Shown: positions 47,936 through 59,929, counted from the stretch's first letter. The stretch is DNA of 64,000 bases from Siphlonurus alternatus (GCA_949825025.1 OX463781.1:1200066-1264065); one strand, 5' to 3'. Numbers and translations: made by a program. Notes: a model not told the origin generated them from the letters alone.

Positions 47936-49265
47936 TTGAGACAAAAAAGAGAATTGATCTAAATATTGAGCACTGACTTATTTTGAAATTATACAGTATG
48001 ACGTAATAAAAATAATATCACAATATTAATGAGACATGGCATTGCCCAAATCCCTCAAAATTGAAATATAAACAAGGAAATTTCCTGCAGTTCCTTCATT
48101 CATTCGAGTCCAATTGAACAGTGTGATGTAATCATAAAATATATTATAATGCAGCGGCCGGATGATGGACGTATAGACATGTTAATAATAATAATAAGAT
48201 AAGATACTGTATATATTATTAGAGCGCGGAAAGAAGTCACATTTTTTTAAAAAAATAGGCGCCTAAAAACTCAACTTATTTTTGGAAAATAGTCTATAAA
48301 AAAGTCACATTTTTTTAAAAAAATAGTCTTCAAAAAAGTCATTTTTTTTTTTTTTTTGAAAATGCAGCAAAAATGCGTTTCAAAAGTGCTATTCAAAAGT
48401 GTGTTTAAAATTATTTTTTTTTTTTTTATATTTCTTTACACAAACTGAAGTCTTTGTTTCTTTACTTCCTTTTTATTTTGACAATATGAAGAAAAGAGCT
48501 GAAATGCACTAAGAAGTGTCAAAAAGAAAAATAGTTTCAAAATCCAAAAATAGTCTAAATAGTCTTTTTTTTATATAGGCTCATTTTAATCCACTTCCGG
48601 AGATCGGTGGACATCCTAAATGACAACAAAATAGTCCTCATGTGCACAAAAAGGCAAAATGACTTTTTTCCGCGCTCTATATAATAATATGAGAAAAATG
48701 TAACGAAATGTTTTTTCTTTTGATCATTATGTCATGTTTGTAACAAGTATTATATTATTAACAACATAACTGTGTTAATTATTTTTAATTTGATTAAAAT
48801 TCCATTGATAAAAAAATACATGAAACGCTGCTCTGTTGTTGAATTAAAAATGAGTTGTAGGATACAATACAGCTATATATATAGGTGTGTGTAAGGTAAA
48901 GAAATTATTGATTTCATATTCTTCTACTTGTTAACCCAATTTATAAATGCTCTCAATATTTCTGAATACTTTTGATTATATAATTTCATGGAAAACCGGG
49001 CCTAGTTTTCATAGCTTGCACTCTCAACTCCTAGTTTATTGAAAAACAACTATCATCATTACTTTAAATTGTCTACAAAAGTCTATGAAATAACCGGAAG
49101 TAAATCACTTCCTGTTACTTCCGGTCTGACATTTTATTGTTTTTCAAGTGACGAGCGATTACCGCAGCCAGCCTTCCTGCATACTGTCGGTCGAGATAGA
49201 CGCTGCATCCTCAGTATCATAATGTTATAATAACCCAGTTGTAGCCCTATCTCCACTGATGTCCT
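47936..49265. other. Intergenic, no gene recognised
   Basis: AT-rich sequence upstream of ARSB. T-rich and A-rich segments at 48235-48345 repeat AAAGTCACATTTTTTTAAAA. GCGCGGAAAGAAGTCA (about 48221) and TGACTTTTTTCCGCGCT (about 48660) mark the inverted ends of what looks like a 450-bp degraded palindromic element. Near 49085-49125, CCGGAAGT occurs in inverse pairs. Confidence 0.45.
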
Positions 49266-49319
49266 ACTGGGAGGTACACAGCTGATCGGGAAGGGGGGGG
49301 GGCACGTGGCATGACTGCC

Positions 49320-49530
49320 ATGGCACGTGCAGTTGCCCTAGCAATCCATTACAGCATTTGCCTGGTTGTGACTGAGAAAACCATGGAAACCTCAGTCAGG
49401 ATGGTCGTCAATTAATGGAGGATGAAATCAATTACCTTCCGGATGCACGAGTGTGTGTTCTTTAGCAACCACCTGCACTTGTAAAAAGTTTGACGGTGCC
49501 TGGGATCGAACTCACGACCATCCGAATAAA
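49320..49530 (-). mobile_element. tRNA-headed SINE (minus)
   Basis: The minus strand begins near 49528 with ATTCGGATGGTCGTGAGTTC and GATCCCAGGCACC (B-box region). It then follows the family body with CCTGACTGAGGTTTCCATGG. The 5' half of the tRNA-like head is missing. Confidence 0.65.
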
Positions 49531-49782
49531 TATACTGTATACGAATGGAATGTTGTAACAACATATATATATAAGGGAAGCAAAACCACAATTTTGGGAG
49601 GAAGTCGCTTGTTTTGAGCTGCTTCAAACAAACATCCTCGCAACCTAATTATATAAAATCATCTACTAAAAACCAAATCTCGCCAACACATAACATTCTA
49701 TAATAGTTATGCTTACCCACCTTGGTTATGAGGATGCGTCAAACGCTCAAGTACTATAATAATGCAGGCGGCAAACAAACTG

Positions 49783-49863
49783 TTTTCCATGGAGCGATGG
49801 CGAGCGCGACGAGAAAAGCGCACTTGCTTCAATATCGTATGGCGGCCATATTGGCGATAAAAA
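49783..49863. repeat. Half copy of a CATTTCCATGGAGCG-family MITE
   Basis: TTTCCATGGAGCGATGGCGA through CGGCCATATTGGCGATAAA corresponds to one arm only. Confidence 0.65.
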
Positions 49864-50027
49864 ACATGGAAAAACTCTTGTATTCTTTGGCGGAGGGTTA
49901 ATTTTGGTGACTCATAAAATATTAAACAAGTGGCGTCAAGTTTGGGTGTGATTTTTAATGTCCACCTCACTTGCTCCAACAGACATACAGTTGTTTTAGG
50001 GGACGAGGCAGCCACACCAAACAAAAC

Positions 50028-50115
50028 TATGTCCCTCCACACACAAAATCATGTCCCCCCACACACAAAAACGTGATCTTCCACAGACAAAATCATTTCC
50101 CTCCACACACAAAAA
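50028..50115. repeat. Short tandem repeat, about 30-bp unit
   Basis: Three to four imperfect units of the form AAATCATGTCCCYCCACACAC. Confidence 0.7.
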
Positions 50116-51425
50116 TGAACCAGACATCTGCCAGAGCGAACAACTGAACAATCTTTAATAATATCTTTACGATAACATAATATACATATCAAAATTATAA
50201 TCGTTAGAAAGAAACATGTTGAAAATAAAATACTAAATTCAGACGAGAGAAATATTATAGAAATAACCGAAAAAATTGTATATATAAATTTTGAAAAATT
50301 CTGTTCCTTGAACAATTTTCTCCCTGGATAAATTGATGAATGAAAAGTGCATGTCATTATGTAATATGCACAACGTCACTTGGGGGACGTGAATGAACTT
50401 CCGATAATGAGTCGTCTTATCAGTGTTGCATGATCACGCATTTATTTATTCATCCCCGTGGCTCAACCTAAATCTCATGTTAAACTTGAAGTCCGTAACC
50501 CTACCATTACCAAAGCACTATTTTATCACATGCTTTACCAAGTGGGAGGGGGGGTCAAAATGACCCGCTATTTAAATAACATGTTAAAAAATTTAAAGTT
50601 TTTTTCTCACTAATCTTTTTTGTGGGAATACATTACTCGTTGGCTATATAACTAAGGAATACAAATATTTTAAGATATTTTTGGAGCAGTATTTTATATT
50701 TTTTTTCCGCTTTAAAAGATTTAGATTAGATTAAAAACGACGTCTTTTCTTAATGGCGAGGTTAAGACACTTAAGACAATAATGTATTTTCTCCAATTTA
50801 CCATACAAAAATATTGTTACATTATTATGATTTTATTTTATATCTTATGAATACACATGGCATGCTAGACACAATGTAACAAATTTTGTCTCTCAGTCAA
50901 TAGTGTTAGTATATCATTTCACTTTATCTTGATGTTTTTCTTGATGTAGTTCACTTAATTATCAATGGATTTTTAACATAACAAATTCTATTCAAAATAA
51001 ATTCTTTAAAATATTAATCACTCATCACTTTTCGTTGCACTTAGTTCATACCATGAATTTGTTAAAAATTGAATGAAGAATAAATTATATGATATGGGAC
51101 TATAGTAAACATTTTTTTCCTTATTTTATTATTTTTTATGAAACTACAATCATGTTTTTATTTTTGTTTTTATTATTATTGGTGGAATTAAGTGGAATGA
51201 CAAGCTTTAACGTAAAAATGCCGCGCGCCGCATTCTGACATCGCTCCATAAGGTTAATTGTTAGGAGAAAAGTCTTATTTATTTTTTCATTCAAATTCTA
51301 TGCTGCACAAAATCTCGAATATTTTTTATGTCGTGTAAAGTGATCTTTCCCGTGGCTCATATGAATTATTAATCTTGCCCTTCATAAGAACCACCGAAAA
51401 AAATTAAATACCAGGTACCGCTGGG
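50116..51425. other. Intergenic, no gene recognised
   Basis: AT-rich, with a G-run at about 50543-50552. No frame or repeat family identified. Confidence 0.4.
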
Positions 51426-51725
51426 TTAAAGGATAGGAAGCTTGATAGAACATGTCGTCGCGCGCAGTTCGCGCGCTAGATTTTCATTGGCTGAGAGAAT
51501 TGTGTCGTCAATATTAAAGCTTCTCATTACATTTGATATTCTTTGTATATAAGTGGAAATGAAATTTGATGGAGTTAGGATCACAGCCAGGAGGAGGGAT
51601 TTTAATTTTTGTTTAAATTTACTTATGGAAGTGGATTTGCTTACTGACACCGGTAAATCATTCCAGGTACGAGTAAATTTAACACAGGAAGGAAAACGAT
51701 CAACCTGGCAGTTTTGTGCCTAGGG
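51426..51725 (-). pseudogene. LINE reverse-transcriptase ORF C-terminal remnant
   Basis: Reading the minus strand from about 51718 gives QVDRFPSCVKFTRTWNDLPV followed by SVSKSTSISKFKQKLKSLLL. The W-N-D-L-P plus a lysine-rich helix is the standard end of many non-LTR retrotransposon ORFs. The frame continues to 51426. No RT catalytic motif remains upstream. Confidence 0.6.
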
Positions 51726-52239
51726 ATGGAAAGGATTGATGAATTTTGTGACTTGGTTTCTCTTTTTTGTGTTTGACTTAATTTTTTAAATATTGTTGTA
51801 ATATATTGTGGCATTATATTGCTAGCATATTTAATATTTTATTTACCATATACATAAAGATTTATGGGTCGGAATGACCTCCCTCCCCCCCTTTGATAAT
51901 GCAAAAGGATGTACGTCTAACCAGATCACAAATTACAAGTAGTCTGATGAAATGTAGACAAGCCAACTAAACATTTATTTCAATATTTATAATTACAATA
52001 GAAAGCGTCGTTTAATCCCGAAATCTAAATTAAGCATCAATAATTTGTTTTTCTGCGGGAGAGTTGGTCACGTGACGATGGCGTCACGGAGAACGTTGCA
52101 GTAGATCAGTAAGCCGGTTTATGGTGCTCAATTATCCACTCAATTATATAAGTAGTATACCAGCTGGTCGTTACGTCGTAACACATTATTTTACTTGTAT
52201 ACTTTTCAGGCAATGTTCATAAGCAATATTTAAGGTTAT

Positions 52240-52560
52240 TAACCGTAAAAAAATTCAAAAAAATTTTTTTCAGAAGAACGGCTCCTTAACTATTTTTTTT
52301 ATTTGAAAATCCATTAAAGAATTCATCATAGATTACGTAGGTATAGTTTTTAATTGGTACCATACTTCAGACAAAGTTTGAATGAAAATATTTTTTCCGT
52401 ACCATAAAAGATGCATGTTAAAGCCTCCTAAACAACAACTTTTTTTTTTTTTTGCTAACGTTATTCGAAATGGAATTTTTTAATTTTCATTTCTTAATAG
52501 TGGGCAGATCAAACTATTTTTAGAAAATAAATATTTTAATCAAATCGCTCACTCTATGTA
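52240..52560. repeat. One arm of the 687-bp palindromic MITE
   Basis: Motifs AACGGCTCC, AAAGAATTCATCATAGATTA, TTTTTAATTGGTACCATA and ATGCATGTTAAAG follow the order of the right arm at 11105-11418. The copy is diverged. Confidence 0.65.
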
Positions 52561-53171
52561 CTCTAAATTTTCTTTCCTAGGAATTTCCATAATATTCTCT
52601 CAACAAAATAAATGTGTGCAGTAACGAGTTAGATCTTATAGGTTATATATAATATGCATGCAGCGCCCCGAAATATTCTATAATATATTTAAGCTTACCA
52701 TCAGAAGTAAGTGTGCGAATTTTGCACAGATTTGCAGCAGCGACAAAAAAAGCAAGCTCTAATCAAATTTGCTTTTTTACCATTTTTTTATTTTTTTATT
52801 TATGACAACGTTGAAACAAAAATCACTGATGGCTTTTAATTGCAGCTTTTTAAGTTGATTTCAAGGTTGATTTCTTCTTCAAAATATTCAAAACAACTTT
52901 AATATTTTTATTTATTTGCTGCATTTTCCTTTGAATGGAAGTTTTTCTTTAATTATGATACTACCGGGAAATTCTTTCAGAGTCAACAAAATAATTATTA
53001 TGGCTCAGAGTTTTCATCACTTTTTGTTTGACAGTAAATAACAGAAAAACAAATTTACTAACAAAATAGACAAAATAAATAAAATAACAACAAATAAAAC
53101 AAAGTTCAAAACAACTAACATTTTGAAAACAAGTTGAAGTTTCGATTAAAGAAAACAAAAACAAATGCGAG
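52561..53171. other. Intergenic, no gene recognised
   Basis: AT-rich; nothing recognised. Confidence 0.35.
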
Positions 53172-53290
53172 GTCACTTTGTCACGTGACCTTGTGTCCAG
53201 GAAAGCCCGCTCTTGTTGTCACAGCTGTGAGTCACGTGACGTGGGTCCAGCAGGTCACGTGACCCCAGGGAAACCCCGCTCTTGTTGGTG
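53172..53290. repeat. GTCACGTGAC-bearing repeat, two units
   Basis: Two imperfect units contain GTCACGTGAC at 53180, 53231 and 53254, followed by AGGAAAGCCCGCTCTTGTTG or AGGGAAACCCCGCTCTTGTTG. Related units are at about 53975-54045 and 55645-55700. Confidence 0.7.
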
Positions 53291-53334
53291 ACTGATCAAT
53301 ATTTGAGTTAGTTTATAGGTCCCGATGTGCTGTG

Positions 53335-53625
53335 TGTCCGAATTGAAATAAATTTAATCTTTTATTGCTCGTTATTAAGCACTCTCCTCGTCTAATTCCC
53401 TCTTATTTTGTATCTTTTAGAGGGGAAAAGACGAAATTACGTCTTATTTTCTCTTACTGAGCATGAAAAATTACAAAATATTTTGTCTCTATAGTATTTC
53501 ATTCTCACTGTGATCGAGGAAGAAATTAGATGTGTTTTTGAGGTAAAAAGACGTAAAAAGAGTAGGTTGAGACGCGTAAAGGATGAGTTGAAGACGTAAA
53601 TTTTCAACTAGGGTGACCCTTGACA
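53335..53625 (+). repeat. Dispersed 300-bp repeat, AGATGTGTTTTTGAGG family
   Basis: The fullest copy in the window, beginning TTGAAATAAATTTAATC and ending GTAAATTTTCAACTAGGGTG. Its outer parts (about 50 bp) are weakly inverted. No coding content. Confidence 0.7.
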
Positions 53626-54060
53626 CGAGTTAACAATATAAAACTATCCTGGGCCTGCCGAGACACCTTCTCGGGATGTAAGGTGAAGGTAATGGGAAAA
53701 AGTCTTCCTTGCGGAAGGACGATTGTGAAGGTGACAAACGGTCGTAATGGCTACTCTCCAGTCCGTCACCGAGAGGGCAAGTGAAAATGAGAGGATTGTA
53801 CCGCTGCCTGGAGAGATGGTTTTTAGATGGAAATAGAAGAAATGATAGATTTAAAAGGAAGGTATTGGAGTATTGAAGGATTAAAGGAAGATAGGAAAGA
53901 TTTTAGGAGCGGCATATGACAAATGATGTAACAGGTTCCAGCACGCCTTGAGGAATCCCCGAGTTGACAGCTTTGAGTCACGCGGCGTCTGGTCCATCAG
54001 GTCACGTGACCTCGTGTTCCGGGAAAGCCCCGCTCTTGTTAAGTCTGGTCCGGGAGATAC
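53626..54060. other. Mixed repeat region
   Basis: A stretch at 53640-53830 of more balanced composition may be a fragment of an unidentified transposon; no frame is convincing. Positions 53975-54045 are another GTCACGTGAC unit, with the 10-mer at 54001-54010. Confidence 0.4.
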
Positions 54061-54225
54061 ATACAGTGGGATCATATTTGAAAGTCAGCGTGACGTCACG
54101 CCCACCTCCTCGATGTAATTGAACGTCCACGTGAGCTGCAGGTGGGGAATGTCCCCTCGGTGATCGAGACCAAAATAAATTTGAGTGGTCGTTACAAAAA
54201 TAGATTGGGAAATTTATTTTCAACA

Positions 54226-54660
54226 TGATGATTTCATATTCAGGGATTTTATCGTTCCTTATTTTTTGTGCTCACAACGTTTAATATATTGTCTCGTGAC
54301 CTTACAATTTGCATAATATCATTTACTGTATTATAATATATCGTCCCTCGACCGGAATAATGTGCCTACCATGTGATTTCGTTGCAATAATGAGCTATCT
54401 GCTATTTAGAGTGAGCGCGATTATGAATTGCAAATCGGTATAAAATGAAGTTTATTAATTGCGTTCACCTGCAATAGCAGATAGCTAATTATTCTGGACA
54501 ATATATTTATATATAGGAAAATTAATAGCATATTATTTACCTATATTAGTAATTAGCATCCATTATGAGAAAAATTATCAGTAAAAATATTTGCGGTGAA
54601 TCAAGAAAATTCATAATTAATTATTGGGTTAATATAAGATAATTTTTGAAGGAAACAAAT
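54226..54660. repeat. Paralogous segment, unoccupied copy
   Basis: This is homologous to 58820-59040 and also shares CAACATG..GATGATTTC with 56187-56203. It is interpreted as an empty-site relative of the locus holding the 2.6-kb inverted-repeat element. It includes a small palindrome at about 54387-54492 (GAGCTATCTGCTATT and its complement). Confidence 0.55.
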
Positions 54661-55074
54661 ATTAGGCTTTAAATTACTTTAAATTTCAAGGTTCAATTCC
54701 TTGCATAAATTATCAAAACTGCTGAATAATACATAATACATAATCTTTGATACATTTTTTATTCCTTTGAATTATTAATAAGACAACGAGAAAAATAACC
54801 TTAAAAATAATAAAATTAATCTACAAACTAATTACTTCTCACATTTTCATATTTATTCTTCTTACATAATTCATTATATTATTATCTTTATCGATTTTCG
54901 GTTGATTATACACAATGTGAGCAAATAAGCAAATAATAGTTTATCAAGACATTACGTTGATTATCCACACACAACACACAACTTGGAACAACAATTTTTG
55001 AGTAGTTCGTATATATCCTGCTACCAAGAATAAAGCAATACAGTACCTAAGTTCAATCAAGTCTTCTAATACAC

Positions 55075-55345
55075 TAGTCTTGCCCTAGTTGAAAAATTCC
55101 GTCTTCAATTAATCCTAATAATCCTATACTGCCTTTACACGTCTAAACCTGATCTTATTACCTCTAAAACACATCTTATTTCCTCCTCGCTCATATGATG
55201 AAAACGAGACAATATTTCAAACATTAAATTTTACTTTCAATGAGAGGAAAGAAGGCGTAATATCGTCTTTTTTCTCTAAAATGGAGGGAATTTGACGAGG
55301 AGAGAGCTTATATAATATAATAGCGAATAAAAGATGAAATATATT
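55075..55345 (-). repeat. Dispersed 300-bp repeat, AGATGTGTTTTTGAGG family
   Basis: Inverse copy with GTTGAAAAATTCCGTCTTCA, AAACACATCTTATTTCCTCC and the closing GAATAAAAGATGAAAT. Confidence 0.65.
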
Positions 55346-55644
55346 AAAATTCAGATATGATATATTGTAAATTTTGTGTTAATGTTTTTGCTTTTAAACG
55401 TAAATACTTTAAAAACACATCAATCGCGACCAGGAAACATGTGTCCAATATTATTTATTCTGCAGCTCAATTTTATGATGTACATAAATAACGTAGGAAA
55501 ACCAATTTGTCAACAAAATAAACAAAAATTAAATCTTGTTGACAAAACTTATGAATGAAAAACAAAAAAAAAAACAGTGAGATGCGTTCGTTCTTAACAT
55601 TTAAAAAACAAGTTTAATGTCCATTTAAAGAACACAAACCCGCG

Positions 55645-55830
55645 AGTGAGTCACGTGACCTCATGGTCAGGGAAGACCCGCTCGCTTGTTGTCATCTGGG
55701 AGGCTGAATTAAAGTCATCTTCACTTATCTTTGATGTGACGTCACGTGACCCTCCCATTAGAAATATATTGGAGAAAAAAAGGAGGAGGTTCGTGACGTC
55801 ACATCAAAGATAAATGGAGATGACTTTACC
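55645..55830. repeat. GTCACGTGAC unit followed by a CRE-containing palindrome
   Basis: Positions 55645-55700 form a further E-box unit (10-mer at 55650). Then 55711-55827 is a palindrome whose arms contain TCATCTTCACTTATCTTTGA and TGACGTCACGTGAC on one side and GTGACGTCACATCAAAGATA on the other. The left TTAA is at 55709-55712. Confidence 0.65.
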
Positions 55831-56194
55831 TTGTAAATCAGTGGGAGGACCACAGTCGCACCCCCACTCACGATCTCACTGAACAAATTTTATATACTTG
55901 AACGTCCGGGGAGGGGGGAAATGTGGTCGAGGTGGATGAAAATAACAGCATTGCGCTTGGGTTTTACCTTCATTTGTCACTCATCATTGAGAAATTAATT
56001 TTTTACTATTTGTTTACTTTGTAAATACAAATATTTTTTTTTTCATTTGTATAATTATTTTGTAAAATGTTATTGCATATTATTATTGCTAAATGTTTAC
56101 TCAATAATTTTTTTTTATTTATGTTATTATCATTAAGTGGTGAGGTCGTTCAAACATAGCAGGAGCTGTCTTGGGAAGTTTAATTGCAACATGT
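55831..56194. other. Intergenic, no gene recognised
   Basis: AT-rich; nothing recognised. Confidence 0.35.
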
Positions 56195-56659
56195 GATGAT
56201 TTCGGTATCCGGAAAACTCGGTGCAGGAAAACTCGGTGCAGGAAAACTCGGTGCAATTTCAACAAGCTAGGAAAACTCGGTGCACGGTAAACTCGGAGCA
56301 CGGAAAACTGGGAGCACCGCTAGGAAAACTCGGAGCATCGCATATATTGCAAGATCCCTATACTAGTATATGGATTTTGGAATATGTATATTAGCATAAA
56401 AATAATAAAATATAACAAAAATCGAACACATGTAATTTTCTTGTTGCCTTCATACAAAAAAATTATTGGAGGGCTTAAATATGAATATCACTAATTCTAT
56501 ATTAAATTATATAATATTTATTGTAAATAAAGGAAAAATTTAAGTGCTTTCATAGAAGGAACAGCAGTACAGCAATTTTTTGTCCATAATGTCCATATAA
56601 CTTTATGAGAACAATTACATTCTTATATCAATTTTTATTTTTATTTGTTATATGACATT

Positions 56660-56838
56660 ATGGGGGGCATTCACAAAGCACTTTAACCCCCACTGTAGCC
56701 CCAATTTTTATCCCTGGTACTAAACATGGTACTAAACCAGAGGCTATCATGTTAAGCTCCTAGTTTAGCACCATGTTTAGTACCAGGGATAAAAATTGGG
56801 GCTAAAGTAGGGGTTAAAATGCTTTGTGAATGCCCCCA
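56660..56838. mobile_element. GGGGCATTCACAAAG palindromic MITE
   Basis: Ends GGGGGCATTCACAAAGCACTT and AATGCTTTGTGAATGCCCCC are complements. Arms share CCCCAATTTTTATCCCTGGT. A lone arm is at about 11872-11930. Confidence 0.75.
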
Positions 56839-56951
56839 TATATATATATATTATCATTAACACATTGAAAAAAAAATCTTATTACATATTGCATAAATGT
56901 GAAGAAATATATTTTTATTTAATTAAAGCTAGGGAAAGGAAAATAAATACG

Positions 56952-57095
56952 GGGCATTCAAAAAGTCTTAAGACCACATTTAGGGCTCGATAATTTAAGA
57001 CCAGAAATTTTGGGTCTAAAAAGCATGCATAAAATCGGGCTTTAAATTATCGAGCCCTAAATGTGGCCTTAGGACTTTGTGAATGCCTCTTAATA
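56952..57095. mobile_element. Related GGGGCATTCA palindromic MITE
   Basis: Ends GGGGCATTCAAAAAGTC and GACTTTGTGAATGCCTC. Arms share CACATTTAGGGCTCGATAATT and its complement. Confidence 0.72.
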
Positions 57096-58819
57096 TGTTT
57101 TATACATGATGACGATTAATCATTATATATATTTTATATAATATAATATACATGCAATGCTGAAAAATAGGGAATGGTAATAAATTGTAATAATATTGAA
57201 ATACTTTCAACCGTACATTATTTTATGGCGTTCAAACGTTGTCAACAAGTTTCTTTACTACCTGGATTGAAAAAAACAGGTAGCAGGTAAGGTAATTAGT
57301 GCACGTGCACTTGAACAATGGGGCGAGACGCAGCCCAATAACTTTCATGGGCTAAGGGTCACCCAGTACTGACCCCTCCCCTCTCCCCTCATTTCCGGCT
57401 ATGATGTGGATTTTGTTTCTATTTATAGCTTTGCATTTAATTATATAGATTCCAATAAGATAATTATGTATTATTTTGTACAATTTAAGCATCAATTTTT
57501 AAGTAGACGAACATTATTTCCTATGTGATATTTTAGCTTATGTGATCAATGTAAATAACAGTATGTTTATATAAAATAAAACACTTTTATTGTGAAATTT
57601 TTTTCCGTATTATTGCGTTAATTAGTATTATATAATACAATACCTATACCAGTTTAAAAATTTATTATTTAGAAAAGTATGCATGAATTTAGTTAAGAAT
57701 TTAAAAGTAAATTTTTAGCAGCACATCATATGTAAACATTTTTAAAAAAGTATTCAATTTATGTGAAAATGCATTTTGTTGAACCTAATATATTTACATA
57801 TAAATTTATATGCAATGCAAATTTATTTTAATTAAAAATTAGATAAAAGAATAAAATATCTATATAGATGAATTACGACTCAAGGCAGCAAAATATTATG
57901 TTAAAGTTAAATAAGAATTGGTAAGAATAAGAATTGTATAATCACAGATGCAACTATTCTACTTCATTGCATGCACAGCTTTATGTATAAAAAAAATTAA
58001 AATAAAAATATATTTATAATATACATATTATATATATAAATAAATAAATAAAAAATAGAATGATATCAAGTAAAGTTTCAAGAGATACATTGTACATATA
58101 TATATATAATATATAGCAAGAAATTTCAACTGGTTTAAAAGGGTTATTGTCACTAATTTTAGGAGATGGTGAATCACTCTGAAAATTATAGTAAACCTTC
58201 CTTACATTATAACATAAATATTCAGCAAAAAGAAAAAAAATGAAGCAAAAGTCAATCTAGTTTTTGAGATATTCAGGATATAAAAAATGAGAATATCATT
58301 GGAAATCTGGCGGCCATTTTCAAATCAAGTCAAATCAGCAACTTTTTCAACTAAAAAAATTACCATCTCAAAAACTGGACTAAATAATTACTTTCTTTAT
58401 TTCAGAAAGTGAACAGTCATTTTGTTATCTATGTTCTGATATAAATTTTATAATTTTTTACCATCAAAAAATAATTACACAAATAATTACAATTCTTAAA
58501 AAATTATCATGGCAAATACACAATTTATAAATATTTATAAGCCTTAGAGAACAATTATTAAGGATAAATTACGATATAGTGATGCTCCTCATAGTATTGA
58601 ATTAAGTCCCCTGTAACTTTTGTGTTTGGAGGCGACAATATAGCTGGTTATATATAATATATACGATATTTTATAATATATGCGATGCTCCGAGTTTTCC
58701 TAGCGGTGCTCCCAGTTTTCCGTGCTCCGAGTTTACCGTGCACCGAGTTTTCCTAGCTTGTTGAAATTGCACCGAGTTTTCCTGCACCGAGTTTTCCTGC
58801 ACCGAGTTTTCCTACAATC

Positions 58820-59040
58820 GATGATTTCATTCAGGAGTTTAATCGTTCGTTATTTTTTGTTTCATTTAGTAACTCCTTACAATTGGCATAATTAACATCT
58901 ATATGTAGAAAAATTAGTAATGTACCGAGTAATTATTAACATCCATTTTATGGAATAAATTGTTGAATAAATATTTGTGGTGAATCAAAACAATTAATAG
59001 TTGTTTCTTATGTTAATAAATACATTCTTTGGAGGGAAGA
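58820..59040. repeat. Right flank paralogous to 54226-54660
   Basis: GATGATTTCATTCAGGAG, then TTAATCGTTC, AACATCCATTTTATG and TTTGTGGTGAATCAA follow the order seen in the other copy, with indels. Confidence 0.55.
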
Positions 59041-59407
59041 AAAATATCAATAAATTAAATATGATCAACATAAACCTAATTGATGAATGTAAAATTCAAT
59101 ATTCAATACATTCTGCATGTACGAAATACGAATACAAAATGTGAAAATTCACTCCAAACCCAAACATAAAATTTGAAGATAATAATAATAAATATTTTTT
59201 TTTTAATAGACAATTTAAAAAAGAGAGTCGAAGGCCTCGTTTGTTTTTTAAAATGTTTGTTACCATTACATCATAAATAATACTGATTAGTTGATCAATT
59301 CACTAGACCAAACAAAAGAACTCCTTTTCAATTTTCCTGAAATCTATGTATCATGGAGACTTTAATGGCTGAAACTACTCTAATAAAATACACATGAAAA
59401 TTAGGGT
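59041..59407. other. Intergenic, no gene recognised
   Basis: AT-rich; nothing recognised. Confidence 0.35.
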
Positions 59408-59731
59408 GCGATCACACTAAATTTTTAGATGCTTAATTTGTTTCAGTACTTTATGTCAGTACAAAATTGCTCCAGTTTCGTCTTACATCCAGCACTTTTG
59501 ACCTATAAAACACTTAATCCAAGTACAAATATGGTACTGAAAAAAGAGAGTCAATTTTTTGTACTTTTTTTGACTCTCTTTTTTCAGTACCAAATTTGTG
59601 CTTGGAATAAGTGTTTTATAGGTCAAAAGTGCTGGATGTAAGACGAAACTTGAGAAATTTTGTACTGACTGGAGCAATTTTGTACTGACATAAAGTACTG
59701 AAAACCAATTCAGCATCTAAAAATTTAGTGT
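59408..59731. mobile_element. Palindromic MITE, about 324 bp
   Basis: Ends GATCACACTAAATTTTTAGATGC and GCATCTAAAAATTTAGTGTGATG are near-perfect complements. Arms share TTCGTCTTACATCCAGCAC and the central GAGAGTCAA/TTGACTCTC. It abuts the next MITE directly. Confidence 0.78.
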
Positions 59732-59924
59732 GATGTCGAGCGTTGCTTGGCGGGGAGAGAAAGGCGCACTTGCTTCAATATCATATGGCAGCCATGTTGG
59801 CGATAAAATCGCACTCAACCGCACAGTCTTCTTCGCCAAGATGGCTGCCATATAATACTGAAGCAAGTGCACTTTTCTCGCCCCGCCAAGCCCCGCTCGA
59901 CATCGCTCCATCGAAAAGCACCTT
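59732..59924. mobile_element. CATTTCCATGGAGCG-family MITE
   Basis: The left end is truncated at GATGTCGAGCG; the right end is complete (GACATCGCTCCATCGAAAAG). Arms include TTGCTTCAATATCATATGGC. Confidence 0.7.
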
Positions 59925-59929
59925 AAGTG

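Larger units (their letters stand above)
56204..58819. mobile_element. 2.6-kb non-autonomous element with tandem-repeat inverted termini
   Basis: Inverted termini of about 125 bp (56211-56345 and 58680-58812) are essentially identical and built from repeats of GGAAAACTCGGTGCA and variants such as GGAAAACTGGGAGCA. The 9-bp GATGATTTC lies on both sides (56195-56203 and 58820-58828). The interior is AT-rich, has no transposase frame, and contains smaller palindromes. The 8- to 9-bp duplication would suit a hAT or Mutator-like partner; this is not resolved. Confidence 0.75.
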
